Positions 18,156 to 27,376 of a stretch of DNA of 64,000 nt are shown in pieces (position 1 is the stretch's first letter; each line of letters starts with the position of its first letter). The stretch covers positions 4,526,001 through 4,590,000 of the forward strand of contig NZ_CP036278.1 in NCBI RefSeq assembly GCF_007748035.1, given 5' to 3'. Source of the stretch: Aeoliella mucimassa (GTDB lineage: Bacteria > Planctomycetota > Planctomycetia > Pirellulales > Lacipirellulaceae). Below the pieces are notes generated by a model. That model saw only the letters and a program-made list of their open reading frames with translations, was not told where the DNA came from and did not search any database. A program made the translations under genes and the position numbers.

Positions 18156-18459
18156 TTAGCCATTCATTTTTGAGTGCCACTGCTGGCTTGTCGCGGACGA
18201 CCTTGCCAGATCGCATGGCAGGATCAACGGCACGATCATGATCCGCCACGTTACCCAATGACCAGCAGTGTGTTGGATGTTTGGTGGGGGGCGTCACGAC
18301 ACTCGAAGAAATGAGCAGCCAACAACCCCCGGCTACAGATCTGCGGTAGCGCGTAGTCTAGGACGTGGGTAGCGGTTTCTAGCCACGGACGAACACCGAT
18401 CATCACGGATGGGTTAGCCTGTTTGGCTTCGCCCACCTTTCGTCATGGAGGCCTGTCAG
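18156..18459. other. intergenic stretch with dispersed-repeat-like fragments
   Basis: No gene is supported. A segment near 18168-18200 contains AGCCAGCAGTGGCACT on the minus strand, and one near 18379-18410 resembles the short repeat TCTAGCCACGGA that is common between planctomycete genes. The stretch separates the toxin remnant from repeat copy B. Confidence 0.4.
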
Positions 18460-19163
18460 ATGCTGGCGGGAGCCATCGTAGCACGATTCTCCGAATCGTC
18501 GGAAGTTGAGCGAGGCATTGCATCCAGAGCCCTTAAGTATGCCAGGCCGCTGCGTACTGCATACCACTCGGAGAGTGGTGCTACATTCTCCGACGCCTTC
18601 GGCTGCGGGCTAAACGATTCTTCTTATATCACCAGTTTTCGCTGGGAATTGGCCACCTGCGGTGTTCTAATGGACAGGTGTTGTGTTGTCCGTTGTTAGT
18701 CGTCAGTAGTCCGTTGTTGGAGGATGGAAAGATGTAACCGAGTGAACATGAAATTCGCTGAAACCATCTACCACGCAAGCGCGCTGTAGGAGCGGTCTCT
18801 GACCGCGATGGCCTTTGTGTTGGCGTTCGCTGCTGCGCGGTTTCAAAGCGGTGGGCTAGATCCTTCGGTCGCTGGAAGCTCCCGTCAGGATGACATTCCG
18901 CAATCCGCAATCCCAAATCCCCAATCGTGTCTCCTCCGGAAATAGTTTCCCACCCATGGGAATCTATTTTGGGCAACTATCGCGGAGGTGTTGATGCAAC
19001 TCACTACTGTCAAACGACTTGCGATTGATTCCCACCGCAAAAATAGATTCCCACTCGATGCGTTTTGGAGAATGGGAATCTATTCGGGTGCGAAAACCAC
19101 TGGTTTTGTAGCGTGCGTGCCGATTCAATTTTCCCATCGGTGGGTAAATTGGGAATCTATTCC
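18460..19163 (+). repeat. composite intergenic repeat, copy B
   Basis: Inverted counterpart of copy A at 5530-6206. The core (18934-19163) contains four exact copies of GGGAATCTATT or its complement, and a hairpin in which AAATAGTTTCCCA faces TGGGAATCTATTT with one mismatch. Shared blocks in the outer part include CGATTCTCCGAATCG, CACTCGGAGAGTGGTGCT and CCGTTGTTGGAGGATGGAA. No gene is supported inside. Confidence 0.75.
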
Positions 19164-19638
19164 CCCGGACGACGACTTAGGCCCGCTTTCGCGGGAATCC
19201 AGATTTCGGCCAGCCCAAAACGCCTTTACACCCCCCCTCCTCAGAGGGGATCCATGACCGATTTATTTTCCGCCTGCACCTCGTGGCGGACGGCAATCGT
19301 GAGCCTAGGGCTACCCGGGGGACAGGGCGTCGGAGACTACGGTAAATACAGTAGCTTTTCGGCGATGCAGCCAGGGTCGGAAGAGTAGTGGAAGCCCCGG
19401 GCCGGCTGTCAGCTTGCGACCCGCTAGCAGCGGCTTGCCGCACAATAGTTGATAATTCCGATTATTCACTTTGTAAGAATGGACAGTTATGGCAAGATAT
19501 GAGATATTACTGCCACCTGTAGTTGGGGGAGGGGGATCATTCCGCCCACCCAACTCACCTTTGATTTTTGCACTAATACGGTTGTCGGCCGGAGTTTTTG
19601 GAAGCAACCGCTAGATTCTCAACTTTGAGGTAAGACTA
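19164..19638. other. intergenic region upstream of a PEP-CTERM gene
   Basis: No gene is supported in these 475 bases. The part nearest the gene is AT-rich, with TTGATA at 19448 and weak -10 candidates about 17 bp on; a confident promoter cannot be named. A small GC hairpin (CCCGCTTTCGCGGG) lies near 19182. Confidence 0.4.
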
Positions 19639-20454
19639 ATGACTCGCAATCTATCTGCCATGTTCCTTAGCATGGCTAGCGCTCTATTCTTCTCCGCGAT
19701 TTCCGGTAGCACCGCGACTGGTGCGACCATCCCTGTATCGGTTTCCGGCTTCAACGCCGACGTAGTAGTGGAAGCGACCGCTACTCCCGATTTCGACGAC
19801 GATGCATCTGGTTTCGACGTGCCCAACAACTGGGCTCTGTATGAGTCGGGCCTGGCTGGCGGTTCTGCTGGTTTGCCTGCTGGTGGTAGCTTCGTCAGCG
19901 ACACTTACGGCACTTCGTTCCAGATGGCCGATTACAGCGAAAACAACGCCCTGCTGCTGACTTCGACGTTCCCAGTCGGTCAGTTGATGCTCGATACCCC
20001 TGAAGCTTACACCTCGATTCACGTGCTGGCTGGTTCGACCAACAGTGGTACCATGGGTTCGATGGTGGTGATGTACACCGATGGCTCCGCCATGGTGAGC
20101 GACTACGGTGCCCCCGACTGGTTCAACAGAACCGGTGGAATCACTGGTGCTGGCAACGAGTACGACTACGCCCTGCAAGGCATTGGCCGCGTTCAGGCTG
20201 TGGCCGGCAGCTCATCGTTCGACGATCCTGCTGGAAACCCCGACTTGTTCGAAACCATCGTCCCGGTTGATCCTTCGAAGGAAATCGCTTCGATGTGGTT
20301 CGTCCGCTCCGGTCCCGCCAACGCGGGTACCGCGACTGGTATCTTCGCCATCAGCGGCGAAACCGTTGACCAAAACAACATTCCTGAGCCTTCGAGCATC
20401 GTGCTGCTAGGCCTGGGTGGCTTGGCCCTCGCTTACCGCGGCCTGCGTCGCTAA
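19639..20454 (+). CDS. PEP-CTERM exported protein
   Basis: The 271-residue protein has a signal peptide (ending near STATGA) and the C-terminal sorting signal IPEPSSIVLLGLGGLALAYR followed by basic residues. PEP-CTERM signals are recognised by exosortase, and such proteins end up in the envelope or matrix. The body is rich in Gly, Ser and Thr with no catalytic motif. GAGGT lies nine bases before the ATG. A strong terminator follows, so it is a single-gene unit. Confidence 0.88.
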   Translation: MTRNLSAMFLSMASALFFSAISGSTATGATIPVSVSGFNADVVVEATATPDFDDDASGFDVPNNWALYESGLAGGSAGLPAGGSFVSDTYGTSFQMADYSENNALLLTSTFPVGQLMLDTPEAYTSIHVLAGSTNSGTMGSMVVMYTDGSAMVSDYGAPDWFNRTGGITGAGNEYDYALQGIGRVQAVAGSSSFDDPAGNPDLFETIVPVDPSKEIASMWFVRSGPANAGTATGIFAISGETVDQNNIPEPSSIVLLGLGGLALAYRGLRR

Positions 20455-20494
20455 GCGATTTTGGCATCTGCCAACACAAGAGACTGCAAATCAC

Positions 20495-20533
20495 GCTTGG
20501 AGCAGTGGTATCCCCACTGCTCCAAGCTTTTTT
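20495..20533 (+). terminator. intrinsic terminator after the PEP-CTERM gene
   Basis: A perfect 14-bp stem, GCTTGGAGCAGTGG with CCACTGCTCCAAGC, has a five-base loop and is followed by six T (20528-20533). Confidence 0.92.
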
Positions 20534-20605
20534 ATTGCCTTTCCCCAACGCACTTCATGGCATAGAATACAGTGCTCGCACATGTGCGAGGGCTTCTACC
20601 TTACT

Positions 20606-20966
20606 GGGGGCGAACAGGGTTCGACCGGATAGGCGAAGCGTAAGTGGCGTGTCGTGGTTGATCGGTGGCCCACGTAAAAAGCCGATCGCAACCTTCAATT
20701 GCCGAAGGTAACTACGCTTTGGCTGCCTAGATTTAGGCTGCCCGTTTGCCAGCAGCTCGCCGGAAGCAGCTGACCGAACGTATAACCCCCTCCGGACCGC
20801 TGCGAGTCATTGCTGAGCACGCTCGCGGTTAAATAAGTTCTTGGCTAGTGCGTTGGTAGCCCTGCCCGCGAGGCGCCCAACGTGCGAAATCAAAACTCGT
20901 AGGACACACACGTAGAAGCTTGCGTGGAGATATTACGGGACGCGGGTTCGATTCCCGCCGCCTCCA
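20606..20966 (+). ncRNA. ssrA: transfer-messenger RNA (tmRNA)
   Basis: The 5' end GGGGGCG (20606-20612) pairs with CGCCTCC (20959-20965), and GAACAGGGTTCGACCGG is the usual tmRNA opening. The T-arm GCGGGTTCGATTCCCGC stands at 20942-20958. The tag frame begins at 20701 after the conserved GTAAAAAG region and reads AEGNYALAA then TAG (20728-20730). CCA is not encoded. tmRNA rescues stalled ribosomes and tags the nascent chain for degradation. The 3' end is the integration site of the island that follows; the 28-bp core restores it, so the RNA stays intact. Confidence 0.95.
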
Positions 20967-22277
20967 CTTATCATTTTGCGTGCCAGAGGATGACTTTGGC
21001 TGTCGCGAGATGACGTAACCCCTGCAATCGCAGGGGTTTTTTAATTCACCCTCTTCATCCTCCTCATCTTCGCCATTGTCACTATTTGACACTGGTTGAC
21101 TCGAAGAGACGCCTGTTCCGCTGCCAATCCGCTGCCAGTTTCCCTCGGTTGCTTCCTCCGGGACATTTGGAAGTGGCAGCTTCGAGAGTGCCTTCGCTTG
21201 GTCTGGGAGCCGGATGTGGGTGTACTTCATCGTCTGCCGAACATCGGTGTGACGGGCCAGTTCTCGGGCCTCGGCCAACGTAGCTCCGTTGCGAAGCAGT
21301 TCGGTGATGTGGGTGTGTCTGCCCGCCGCGTGGAAGTCGGCTGTCCCCTGTTCGTTCGTGTACGGGATGTCTGCCGCCTCAAGGTCGGTTTTGACCATGA
21401 GCCAGGTCTTCTTGCGGTCGAGATTCGGAAACAACAGTGCATCAGGCTCAACTCCATCGAGCCAAACCTCTAGCAATGCGACCAACTCCGGATGCAGCGG
21501 GAGGACATCTTCGCGGCGGTGCTTGGAACAAGCCGCCTCGACTCGCAGGACGGGCTGGTCGACCTCAAGTTCGAAGCTCCTGCTGGTCAGGCTGGCAAGC
21601 TCCTTTCTGCGAAGGCCTGTCAGATAGGACAAAAGATAAACCTGTGCCCGCATTGGTCCCGGATAGCCTTGGACGGTCTTTGTGCTTTCACGGGCAGATT
21701 TAAGGAGTTTGGCGAATTCATCCGGAGTGAGTGCCCGCCGTTTGTGTCGTACGTCGACTTGCGTGTTCAAACGCTCCAGGGCGACCAGCGGATTGCGGTC
21801 TAATCTGCCCATATCGACCAGCCAGTTGCAGAAGCCGTCGATGGCCTGCACGTAGTGGTTGTATGTGCGGTTACCAAACTTCTGTTTTCGCTTCATTTGG
21901 CGAAGAGCCGACGCGATGGTGTCGACTCGGAGGCTGCTAAGCGTTGTCGCGTTTGCCGCTTCAATTACGCGACGGATGCGACCTATGGTCAGCTTGACGT
22001 GCTTGGGAGTGTTGTCTGATAGGCTCTCCTCAAACTCTTGAAGATGCTCTTCGATAGGCGACATTTTGACTTTCAGTCGCCGCTCATCTTCTGGGTCGAT
22101 AAGCCCGCGTTTGCGAAGCATCGCCTCTCGCTCATACTTCGCTGCAAGCTGCTGCGTGAGCCCCTTATCGGTGTATCCTTTCTTGGTTCGCCGCTTACCT
22201 TCGTGGTCATCGTACGAGAAATAGTAGACGGCGTTCTTCTTCCCTTTGTCACGGCCTCGTTTGAATACGGATGCCAT
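20829..22277 (-). CDS. int: tyrosine integrase of the ssrA island (C-terminus altered by integration)
   Basis: The ATG at 22277 has a strong GGAGG site and gives 482 residues in the integrated state. Catalytic residues are Arg223 (TGLRRKEL), probably Lys252, His316 and Arg320 in FHAAGRHTH, His343 and the nucleophile Tyr352 (MKYTHI). The HAAGR spacing is one longer than the usual HxxR. Residues 1-436 are island-encoded, 437-445 (KWRRRESNP) come from the att core, and the last 37 come from antisense ssrA. In a closed circle the frame would instead run into 53998-53775 and give 519 residues. It overlaps ssrA on the opposite strand by 138 bases. Confidence 0.92.
   Translation of the reverse strand: MASVFKRGRDKGKKNAVYYFSYDDHEGKRRTKKGYTDKGLTQQLAAKYEREAMLRKRGLIDPEDERRLKVKMSPIEEHLQEFEESLSDNTPKHVKLTIGRIRRVIEAANATTLSSLRVDTIASALRQMKRKQKFGNRTYNHYVQAIDGFCNWLVDMGRLDRNPLVALERLNTQVDVRHKRRALTPDEFAKLLKSARESTKTVQGYPGPMRAQVYLLSYLTGLRRKELASLTSRSFELEVDQPVLRVEAACSKHRREDVLPLHPELVALLEVWLDGVEPDALLFPNLDRKKTWLMVKTDLEAADIPYTNEQGTADFHAAGRHTHITELLRNGATLAEARELARHTDVRQTMKYTHIRLPDQAKALSKLPLPNVPEEATEGNWQRIGSGTGVSSSQPVSNSDNGEDEEDEEGELKNPCDCRGYVISRQPKSSSGTQNDKWRRRESNPRPVISPRKLLRVCPTSFDFARWAPRGQGYQRTSQELI
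20942..20969 (+). repeat. attL core (28-bp direct repeat within ssrA)
   Basis: These 28 bases (starting GCGGGTTCGATTCCCGC, ending CCTCCACTT) are identical to 53999-54026. They cover the T-arm and acceptor end of tmRNA, a favoured target of tyrosine integrases. Confidence 0.92.
21019..21042 (+). terminator. intrinsic terminator inside the island edge, facing ssrA transcription
   Basis: CCCCTGC and GCAGGGG form a perfect 7-bp stem with an AATC loop, followed by six T. It lies 53 bp after tmRNA and within the antisense int coding region. It works only for plus-strand transcripts, so it probably ends ssrA transcription now that the native terminator is about 33 kb away. Confidence 0.82.
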
Positions 22278-22279
22278 CT

Positions 22280-22603
22280 CTACAACCTCCCCATGAGCTT
22301 GTACAAAGGCCGCGTGAACACGGCATACATCAGCTTGTTGATGAGAGAGTCGGTTGCAGGACAACCTTGCTCTATCCACGTAAGAATATCGCTCCGCCGC
22401 CAACGGACGGCACGCCCTACTTTGACCGATTTGGGTAAATCGCCTTTCGCCTTGAGACGCCAAATCGTCCGCACCGATACCTGAAGGCAGTGGGCAATTT
22501 CTTCCGCTGTCATCATCATAGGGGCATCTTGGAGCGAATCCGGCGTAGCCCGCTCTAGCGAGTCGTCGTTGTGCTCGTGTGCAGGTTCTCGATTCTCTGC
22601 CAT
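22280..22603 (-). CDS. helix-turn-helix excisionase-like protein
   Basis: From the ATG at 22603 the protein has 107 residues. The MerR/AlpA-type HTH reads MTAEEIAHCLQVSVRTIWRL, then KAKGDLPKSVKVGRAVRWRR and ILTWIEQG. This is the form of recombination directionality factors and AlpA-like regulators. It ends two bases before the integrase start, so the two are one operon and the protein probably directs excision. Confidence 0.82.
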   Translation of the reverse strand: MAENREPAHEHNDDSLERATPDSLQDAPMMMTAEEIAHCLQVSVRTIWRLKAKGDLPKSVKVGRAVRWRRSDILTWIEQGCPATDSLINKLMYAVFTRPLYKLMGRL

Positions 22604-22779
22604 AACGGCCTCGTCGGCTCGCAATGTCGGAATGGCAACGGTGGATTTGATTCTAGCGACGGAGTTTGGCTCCGGTTAGGTCGGCGGAGCGGTTCCTGGC
22701 GTGCGGAGGGGCCAGCGGGTATATTCTACACCTTGAAATCTCGATTGTCACCTGCCACTTTTCAAGGTAGGTTTGAAGC

Positions 22780-23937
22780 ATGATACAACGCACCTCCCAT
22801 CTAGCTAGAATCACGAGCCTCTTAGGCCAATTTCCCGTCGTTGGCATCCTAGGAGCCCGGCAGATTGGCAAAACGACCCTATCCAGAGCGATTCAAAAGG
22901 GCTGGAAAAGGCCGTGTCATTCGTTTGACCTGGAGCGTCAGGCAGACGTAGGACGCTTAGCGGACCCCGAACTGGCCCTCGGCCCTCTCAAAGGCCTTGT
23001 GGTCCTTGACGAAATCCAGCGGCTCCCCAATCTGTTTCCCGAGTTGAGAGTTCTCGCCGACCGCCGACCGATACGCACACGGTTCTTGATACTGGGCAGT
23101 GCGTCCCCAGACATGCTTCGGCAGGGAAACGAATCGCTTGCGGGACGCATCGCCTACTACTCGCTTGGCGGGTTCTCGCTAGACGAAGTCGGCGTGACGA
23201 ACCATGAGAAACTCTGGCTGAGGGGCGGATTCCCCGATTCGTTTCTGGCGACGTCCAATGCGAAGAGCCAGACTTGGCGTCAGCAGTTCGTCTCAACATT
23301 CCTTGAACGCGACATTCCTCAGCTAGGAATCCAAGTCAGTTCCACGACCTTGAGGCGATTCTGGACCATGCTAGCCCACTATCACGGCCAAGTATGGAAT
23401 GCCTCCGAATTTGGTCGGTCGTTTGGCGTCGCCGACAACACGGTGCGAAACTACTTGGATATCCTCTCCTCCGCCTTCGTCGTCCGTCAGTTGCAACCCT
23501 GGCACGAGAACCTCAAGAAACGTCAGGTCAAATCTCCCAAGGTCTATTTGACAGATAGCGGGATACTTCATTCCTTGCTGGGACTCAACTCCAAGGCGGA
23601 CATCGAGGGGCACCCCAAGCTGGGAGCTTCGTGGGAAGGGTTCGCAATCTCTCAGGTTGCAGCCTTGCTCAATGTTCAGCCAAGCGAGTGCTTCTTTTGG
23701 GCGACTCATGCGGGGGCAGAACTCGACTTGCTGGTTGTGCGAGGGAGAAAGCGTTGGGGGTTTGAGATAAAGCGGACCTCGTCTCCCAGCATCACCCCGT
23801 CGATGCGAACTGCCTTGACGGACCTCAAGCTTCAACGCCTGTTCGTCGTCCACGCGGGCGAGCATTCCTTCGACATGGCAAAGAAGATACGGGCGATTGC
23901 TCTCACCGACCTGCTCGACGAACTCAAGCCGTGGTGA
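22780..23937 (+). CDS. AAA ATPase with DUF4143 domain
   Basis: The 385-residue protein has Walker A GARQIGKTT (25-33) and Walker B LVVLDEIQ (73-80), followed by a winged-helix region and a C-terminal DUF4143-like nuclease-fold domain (GAELDLLVVRGRKRWGFEIK with the D-x-E-x-K pattern). This family is widespread, and its role is not settled; some members accompany mobile elements. It diverges from xis-int and could be defensive or regulatory cargo. Confidence 0.85.
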   Translation: MIQRTSHLARITSLLGQFPVVGILGARQIGKTTLSRAIQKGWKRPCHSFDLERQADVGRLADPELALGPLKGLVVLDEIQRLPNLFPELRVLADRRPIRTRFLILGSASPDMLRQGNESLAGRIAYYSLGGFSLDEVGVTNHEKLWLRGGFPDSFLATSNAKSQTWRQQFVSTFLERDIPQLGIQVSSTTLRRFWTMLAHYHGQVWNASEFGRSFGVADNTVRNYLDILSSAFVVRQLQPWHENLKKRQVKSPKVYLTDSGILHSLLGLNSKADIEGHPKLGASWEGFAISQVAALLNVQPSECFFWATHAGAELDLLVVRGRKRWGFEIKRTSSPSITPSMRTALTDLKLQRLFVVHAGEHSFDMAKKIRAIALTDLLDELKPW

Positions 23938-23940
23938 CGG

Positions 23941-24876
23941 CTACGCCGCCTGCCGGAGACAGTTTTCGACCATCTGAGCGGCTCTTGCTGCGATACGGCT
24001 GAGTGCCGGGTCGCCGTGACGTCCCAAGTAGCCCGATTTCAAATCCGAGACAAATCTTTCCTGTTCTTCGATTTCCTTTTTAGGATTTACGTTTCTTAGC
24101 GTTGACTTTTTCACCCTGGGAGCGTTGACCTTTCCTCGGACGGGCGTTGATTTTTTGTTGCAGCATGACCGTCGGGCTTGAGTCCGACGCACCGATTGGT
24201 CGCGACGAACCAAAGAGATTGCTTGGCCGTCGACAAATAGTTGGCCGTAGGCGTTCTCATTCTGTTTCACGACGGGAACCGTATTCAGAAAACCGCGTTC
24301 TATCAGTCGACGCATCATTCGGCATTGCGATGCACGGTGAACGCCGGTCCACTCCTGAAACTGAGCGTATGTGAAACGGGCGTATTGTTCTTCGGACTTT
24401 AGCCTGGTCATTGGCTTGCGTTGCGGGATGCGACGCATGAAATAGGCGAAGCAAAGCAACGCCTCAACGGTGGTCGCTCCACCTGAAGCGATATGACGCA
24501 GCACCTTGCGGGCGACGGGCTTTTCATGGGAGGACGCGGCAGGGTGCTCGGACTGGGAGTTCAACTCTAGCTGGAGCCTAGGAAGATGCCGATTGAGTGC
24601 TCGGGCTGCGTCGCCGATTTGACCAGCCGTAAGACGGCGATTCCCCTTGCGATGCGAGTTCCAGTTCAGAATGCGAGCAAGTTGCAGCCGATTGCTGTTG
24701 GGATGACGAGCGGCAAACTCTAGGCGTGCCGCAAATACGCGTACTTCGTTGCGGCGAAAAATGCCTAAGCGGTAGCCTTCGAGTAGGGCTCGAAGTTGCG
24801 TCTCTTCGACTCGGGCGTAACCACCTTCAAACTGCCAATAGCGAATGTTGCTCTTGTTTCGTTTTCCTCGTGCCAT
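23941..24876 (-). CDS. hypothetical DNA-binding-like protein (possible replication initiator)
   Basis: The 311-residue basic protein begins MARGKRNKSNIRYWQFEGGY. Its middle part (YAQFQEWTGVHRASQCRMMRRLIERGFL) looks like a winged helix-turn-helix, as in phage or plasmid replication proteins. The C-terminal part is Lys/Arg-rich and charged. No catalytic motif is visible. It converges on the ATPase gene with three bases between the stops. The function is inferred only from fold-like features and the island context. Confidence 0.55.
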   Translation of the reverse strand: MARGKRNKSNIRYWQFEGGYARVEETQLRALLEGYRLGIFRRNEVRVFAARLEFAARHPNSNRLQLARILNWNSHRKGNRRLTAGQIGDAARALNRHLPRLQLELNSQSEHPAASSHEKPVARKVLRHIASGGATTVEALLCFAYFMRRIPQRKPMTRLKSEEQYARFTYAQFQEWTGVHRASQCRMMRRLIERGFLNTVPVVKQNENAYGQLFVDGQAISLVRRDQSVRRTQARRSCCNKKSTPVRGKVNAPRVKKSTLRNVNPKKEIEEQERFVSDLKSGYLGRHGDPALSRIAARAAQMVENCLRQAA

Positions 24877-25151
24877 GACTCTCCATGCGATTCGCCGTGC
24901 CGCCTTACAAGAGACGCACCGGTCTTGTACGACTTGTGCCGTTTGACCGTTGACTATGCGTGGAGATTCCTGCTACTGTCGGTTTAGGGATACCGGAACA
25001 GTCGTTCCAACGCATTTGCCAGTGTGTTGACCATTGTCGTGGCGGTCGACGCTACTTGTTCATAAGTGACTCCAATTGTTGGCGACGGAATGTGCATCCG
25101 CCGCACGCGTTAGTTCAGAGTCACAGTAGCACTCGCCCGATGGGTTTGTCA

Positions 25152-25379
25152 CTACAGCAAATCGGCGAGGGCGGGATGTATCAGAATCCGCTTTTTCTCT
25201 TGCTTCGGCTTTAGCCGAGACAACTCCCATGCCTCGACGTCACACCGGCGGGCATAGCGGATGCGTCCCCGCTGCTCGTAAGGGAGTTCTCCGGCCAACA
25301 TGGCTGCAACTACGGTGTCGCGACGCATTCGCTGCTCTTTTCGTATCTCTTCAACAGTCATCCATCGCTTCTGCTGCAT
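25152..25379 (-). CDS. small HTH protein (excisionase-like)
   Basis: The ATG at 25379 is preceded by GGAGAACACC and gives 75 residues: MTVEEIRKEQRMRRDTVVAAMLAGELPYEQRG and RYARRCDVEAWELSR, a short DNA-binding fold of the excisionase/MerR type. It diverges from the Clp-N protein gene across about 130 bp and may regulate that promoter. Confidence 0.65.
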   Translation of the reverse strand: MQQKRWMTVEEIRKEQRMRRDTVVAAMLAGELPYEQRGRIRYARRCDVEAWELSRLKPKQEKKRILIHPALADLL

Positions 25380-25513
25380 GGTGTTCTCCTGAATCCCGCA
25401 GAGAAACTGCAGGCAACGGGTTGAACGACGAGCGGCCAAATACGCTACAATGAGCGAAGCGTTGTTCGACTTGGAGTACAACGCTCCCTGAACCGCTCAT
25501 CTTGGCTCTTTCG

Positions 25514-26929
25514 ATGGCATTCGACAAGTTTACAGAACGTGCCCGCCGCATCGTCGACTTCGCCAGGGAAGAAGCTACGCAATTAGGTTGCGACTACGTC
25601 GACTCAGCCCACTTGCTGCTTGGCATGCTTCGTGAAGGAAGTGGCGTCGCCGGTTGCGTCCTGAAACACGAGGACGTCGATGCCAACAAGGTACGTGAAG
25701 CCTGCGAACAGCACCGCGAAGGCACCGACATTTCCTTGGAGGAGTTCGAGTCCCGCTGCTTAGCTCAGGTAGACTGGCTGGGCCACAATTACGCGGGCAC
25801 CGAACATTGCATCTTGGCGATATGCAGTCTACCCGATTGTCTTGCAACACAAGTGCTCGCCAAACTCGGAGTGACCCCGGAGGAGTTGTGTCGGGAAGTG
25901 TTCTGCTTGCTCGGCCATGAAGAGCAATTCGAGCTTTGGCTGGACGGGCAGCAACGTTCGCCGCGAGACATGAAGGGGGAAGAGAATGTGAGCATGGCCG
26001 ACTATGACTCGGAAATTACCTTCCCTTGCTTCGCAGGTTGTAGTGGCTACCGCGAGGAATCAGAAGTCTACCTGACTGAATTCTCAAAGGAAGTGGCAGG
26101 CAAGCTTTGCATGCCCCTATTCGCGACACGGCATTTGGTTGAAGAATACCATCAGAACGACTACGTACAGCATGACAGTCGTGAAGAACTCACGATACAC
26201 GCCTTCGAAGCCGGTGACGAGCTTGCCGATTACTTTTTATTCCGATGGGTTCATGGAGCTGGCGACATATTGCATTACGTGCTATTCGACGGCTCGTTGA
26301 ATGATATCGTGGTGCCGAGGTTGGTCTCTCGGCTCATTTACCACTACGACAGTGACTCTTTGATAAAGTATCTTCGTCATTCGCCATTCTATGACGGAGT
26401 ACCGGATGCAGTCGAAGGCGAGGTGTACCGGCGATTCCCCACAGAAAGGCTGCCTTTCGACATCGGCCCATTTGTGCTGTTGCCGGGGGGGAACATCCGG
26501 TTGCCAGAGGGGCGGTTTATAGAATCCGATGGAAGCGGGCAACTCTGCCTGCTCGACGATGACAGGGCTATTGTTAACCTGATTCTCGCAGGTTCGGAAA
26601 TGACTTTCTGGGGCGGCAAGATGCAGTTCGCTCGCGGACAATGGCCAACGCAGGTCGTGTTCAGTTCGAAAGACACAGGCAATTGGGAATACAGTTTCGA
26701 CCCTGAGAAGGGTTGGGAAGAACGAAGGCTCGCGGGTGAGGCGTCAGTAAATGCTAATGCGGACGCACCGGCTGGATTCATGCGTTGCCAAGTGTGCGGC
26801 CTTTGGAATGCCGTGGATGCACTTGAATGCAAGGTCTGCAAGGCCGACCTAACAGTGCCGCACTGCAGCCGGTGCGGAGCGGAACTCGAAGAGGAAGCGG
26901 ACGGCTGCAAAGCATGTGAGGGCGATTAG
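25514..26929 (+). CDS. Clp N-domain protein with C-terminal zinc ribbons, no ATPase
   Basis: The start at 25514 gives MAFDKFTERARRIVDFAREE, a textbook ClpA/ClpC N-terminal repeat (about residues 1-140, two repeats including HLLLGMLREGSGVA). The AAA+ modules are absent. Instead a unique region of about 280 residues follows, then a tail with four CxxC pairs (CQVCG, CKVCK, CSRCG, CKACE), a double zinc ribbon. The family role of the N-domain is to bind adaptors or substrates. Here it may act as a free-standing adaptor or decoy for Clp; this is inference. It is a single gene between divergent or convergent neighbours. Confidence 0.75.
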   Translation: MAFDKFTERARRIVDFAREEATQLGCDYVDSAHLLLGMLREGSGVAGCVLKHEDVDANKVREACEQHREGTDISLEEFESRCLAQVDWLGHNYAGTEHCILAICSLPDCLATQVLAKLGVTPEELCREVFCLLGHEEQFELWLDGQQRSPRDMKGEENVSMADYDSEITFPCFAGCSGYREESEVYLTEFSKEVAGKLCMPLFATRHLVEEYHQNDYVQHDSREELTIHAFEAGDELADYFLFRWVHGAGDILHYVLFDGSLNDIVVPRLVSRLIYHYDSDSLIKYLRHSPFYDGVPDAVEGEVYRRFPTERLPFDIGPFVLLPGGNIRLPEGRFIESDGSGQLCLLDDDRAIVNLILAGSEMTFWGGKMQFARGQWPTQVVFSSKDTGNWEYSFDPEKGWEERRLAGEASVNANADAPAGFMRCQVCGLWNAVDALECKVCKADLTVPHCSRCGAELEEEADGCKACEGD

Positions 26930-26943
26930 CCTTATGGGCATTC

Positions 26944-27171
26944 TCAGTAGCCCATATCGAGTTCCTGAGCCTGCTGTGCCAGCTCATCGAGAGAACGCTT
27001 GCGTTCCCGGTCGATGCTGTGCTTGTACTCCATGAGGTCCTTGTAGAAGACAACGCAATGCTTCCCTCTGTGTCTGCAGGGAATGGCGTGAAGCTGCCGA
27101 ATCAAGAACGCGTGAGACACTCCGATGAGTTCGGCTGCTTGCTGAGTCGTGAGTTCGGGATTCTCAGGCAT
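26944..27171 (-). CDS. excisionase-family DNA-binding protein, antitoxin-like, without a visible toxin
   Basis: The 75-residue protein reads ELTTQQAAELIGVSHAFLIR, then VVFYKDLMEYKHSIDRERKR and LDELAQQAQELDMGY. This is the type of small HTH antitoxin normally followed by a PIN-domain toxin gene. No toxin gene follows: the next gene on that side is the convergent Clp-N gene. It could be an orphan regulator or a remnant of a toxin-antitoxin pair. Confidence 0.65.
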   Translation of the reverse strand: MPENPELTTQQAAELIGVSHAFLIRQLHAIPCRHRGKHCVVFYKDLMEYKHSIDRERKRSLDELAQQAQELDMGY

Positions 27172-27376
27172 CTGTACAGGCAAACAACTGCGGGTTCATT
27201 ACTGTCCGTATGCAGTAGACCCTCGGTCAGGTCTCCTGGTTCGGGTATCGCTCTCCCAGCACGGACATTCCGTAGGAAGTCCATCTTCGTCACGTAGAGT
27301 TGGAGGGCAGTCGCTGGTTGCCACCGCTTATCGCGTTGGCTGGGAGGCCGGTGGTGCAGGTCGGCCTCAAGGAACC

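Noticed and set aside
18988-19257. Small frame within repeat copy B, with a similar frame in copy A
   Set aside because: Peptide similarity follows from DNA similarity of the repeat; no ribosome site, and the ends differ where the repeat ends.
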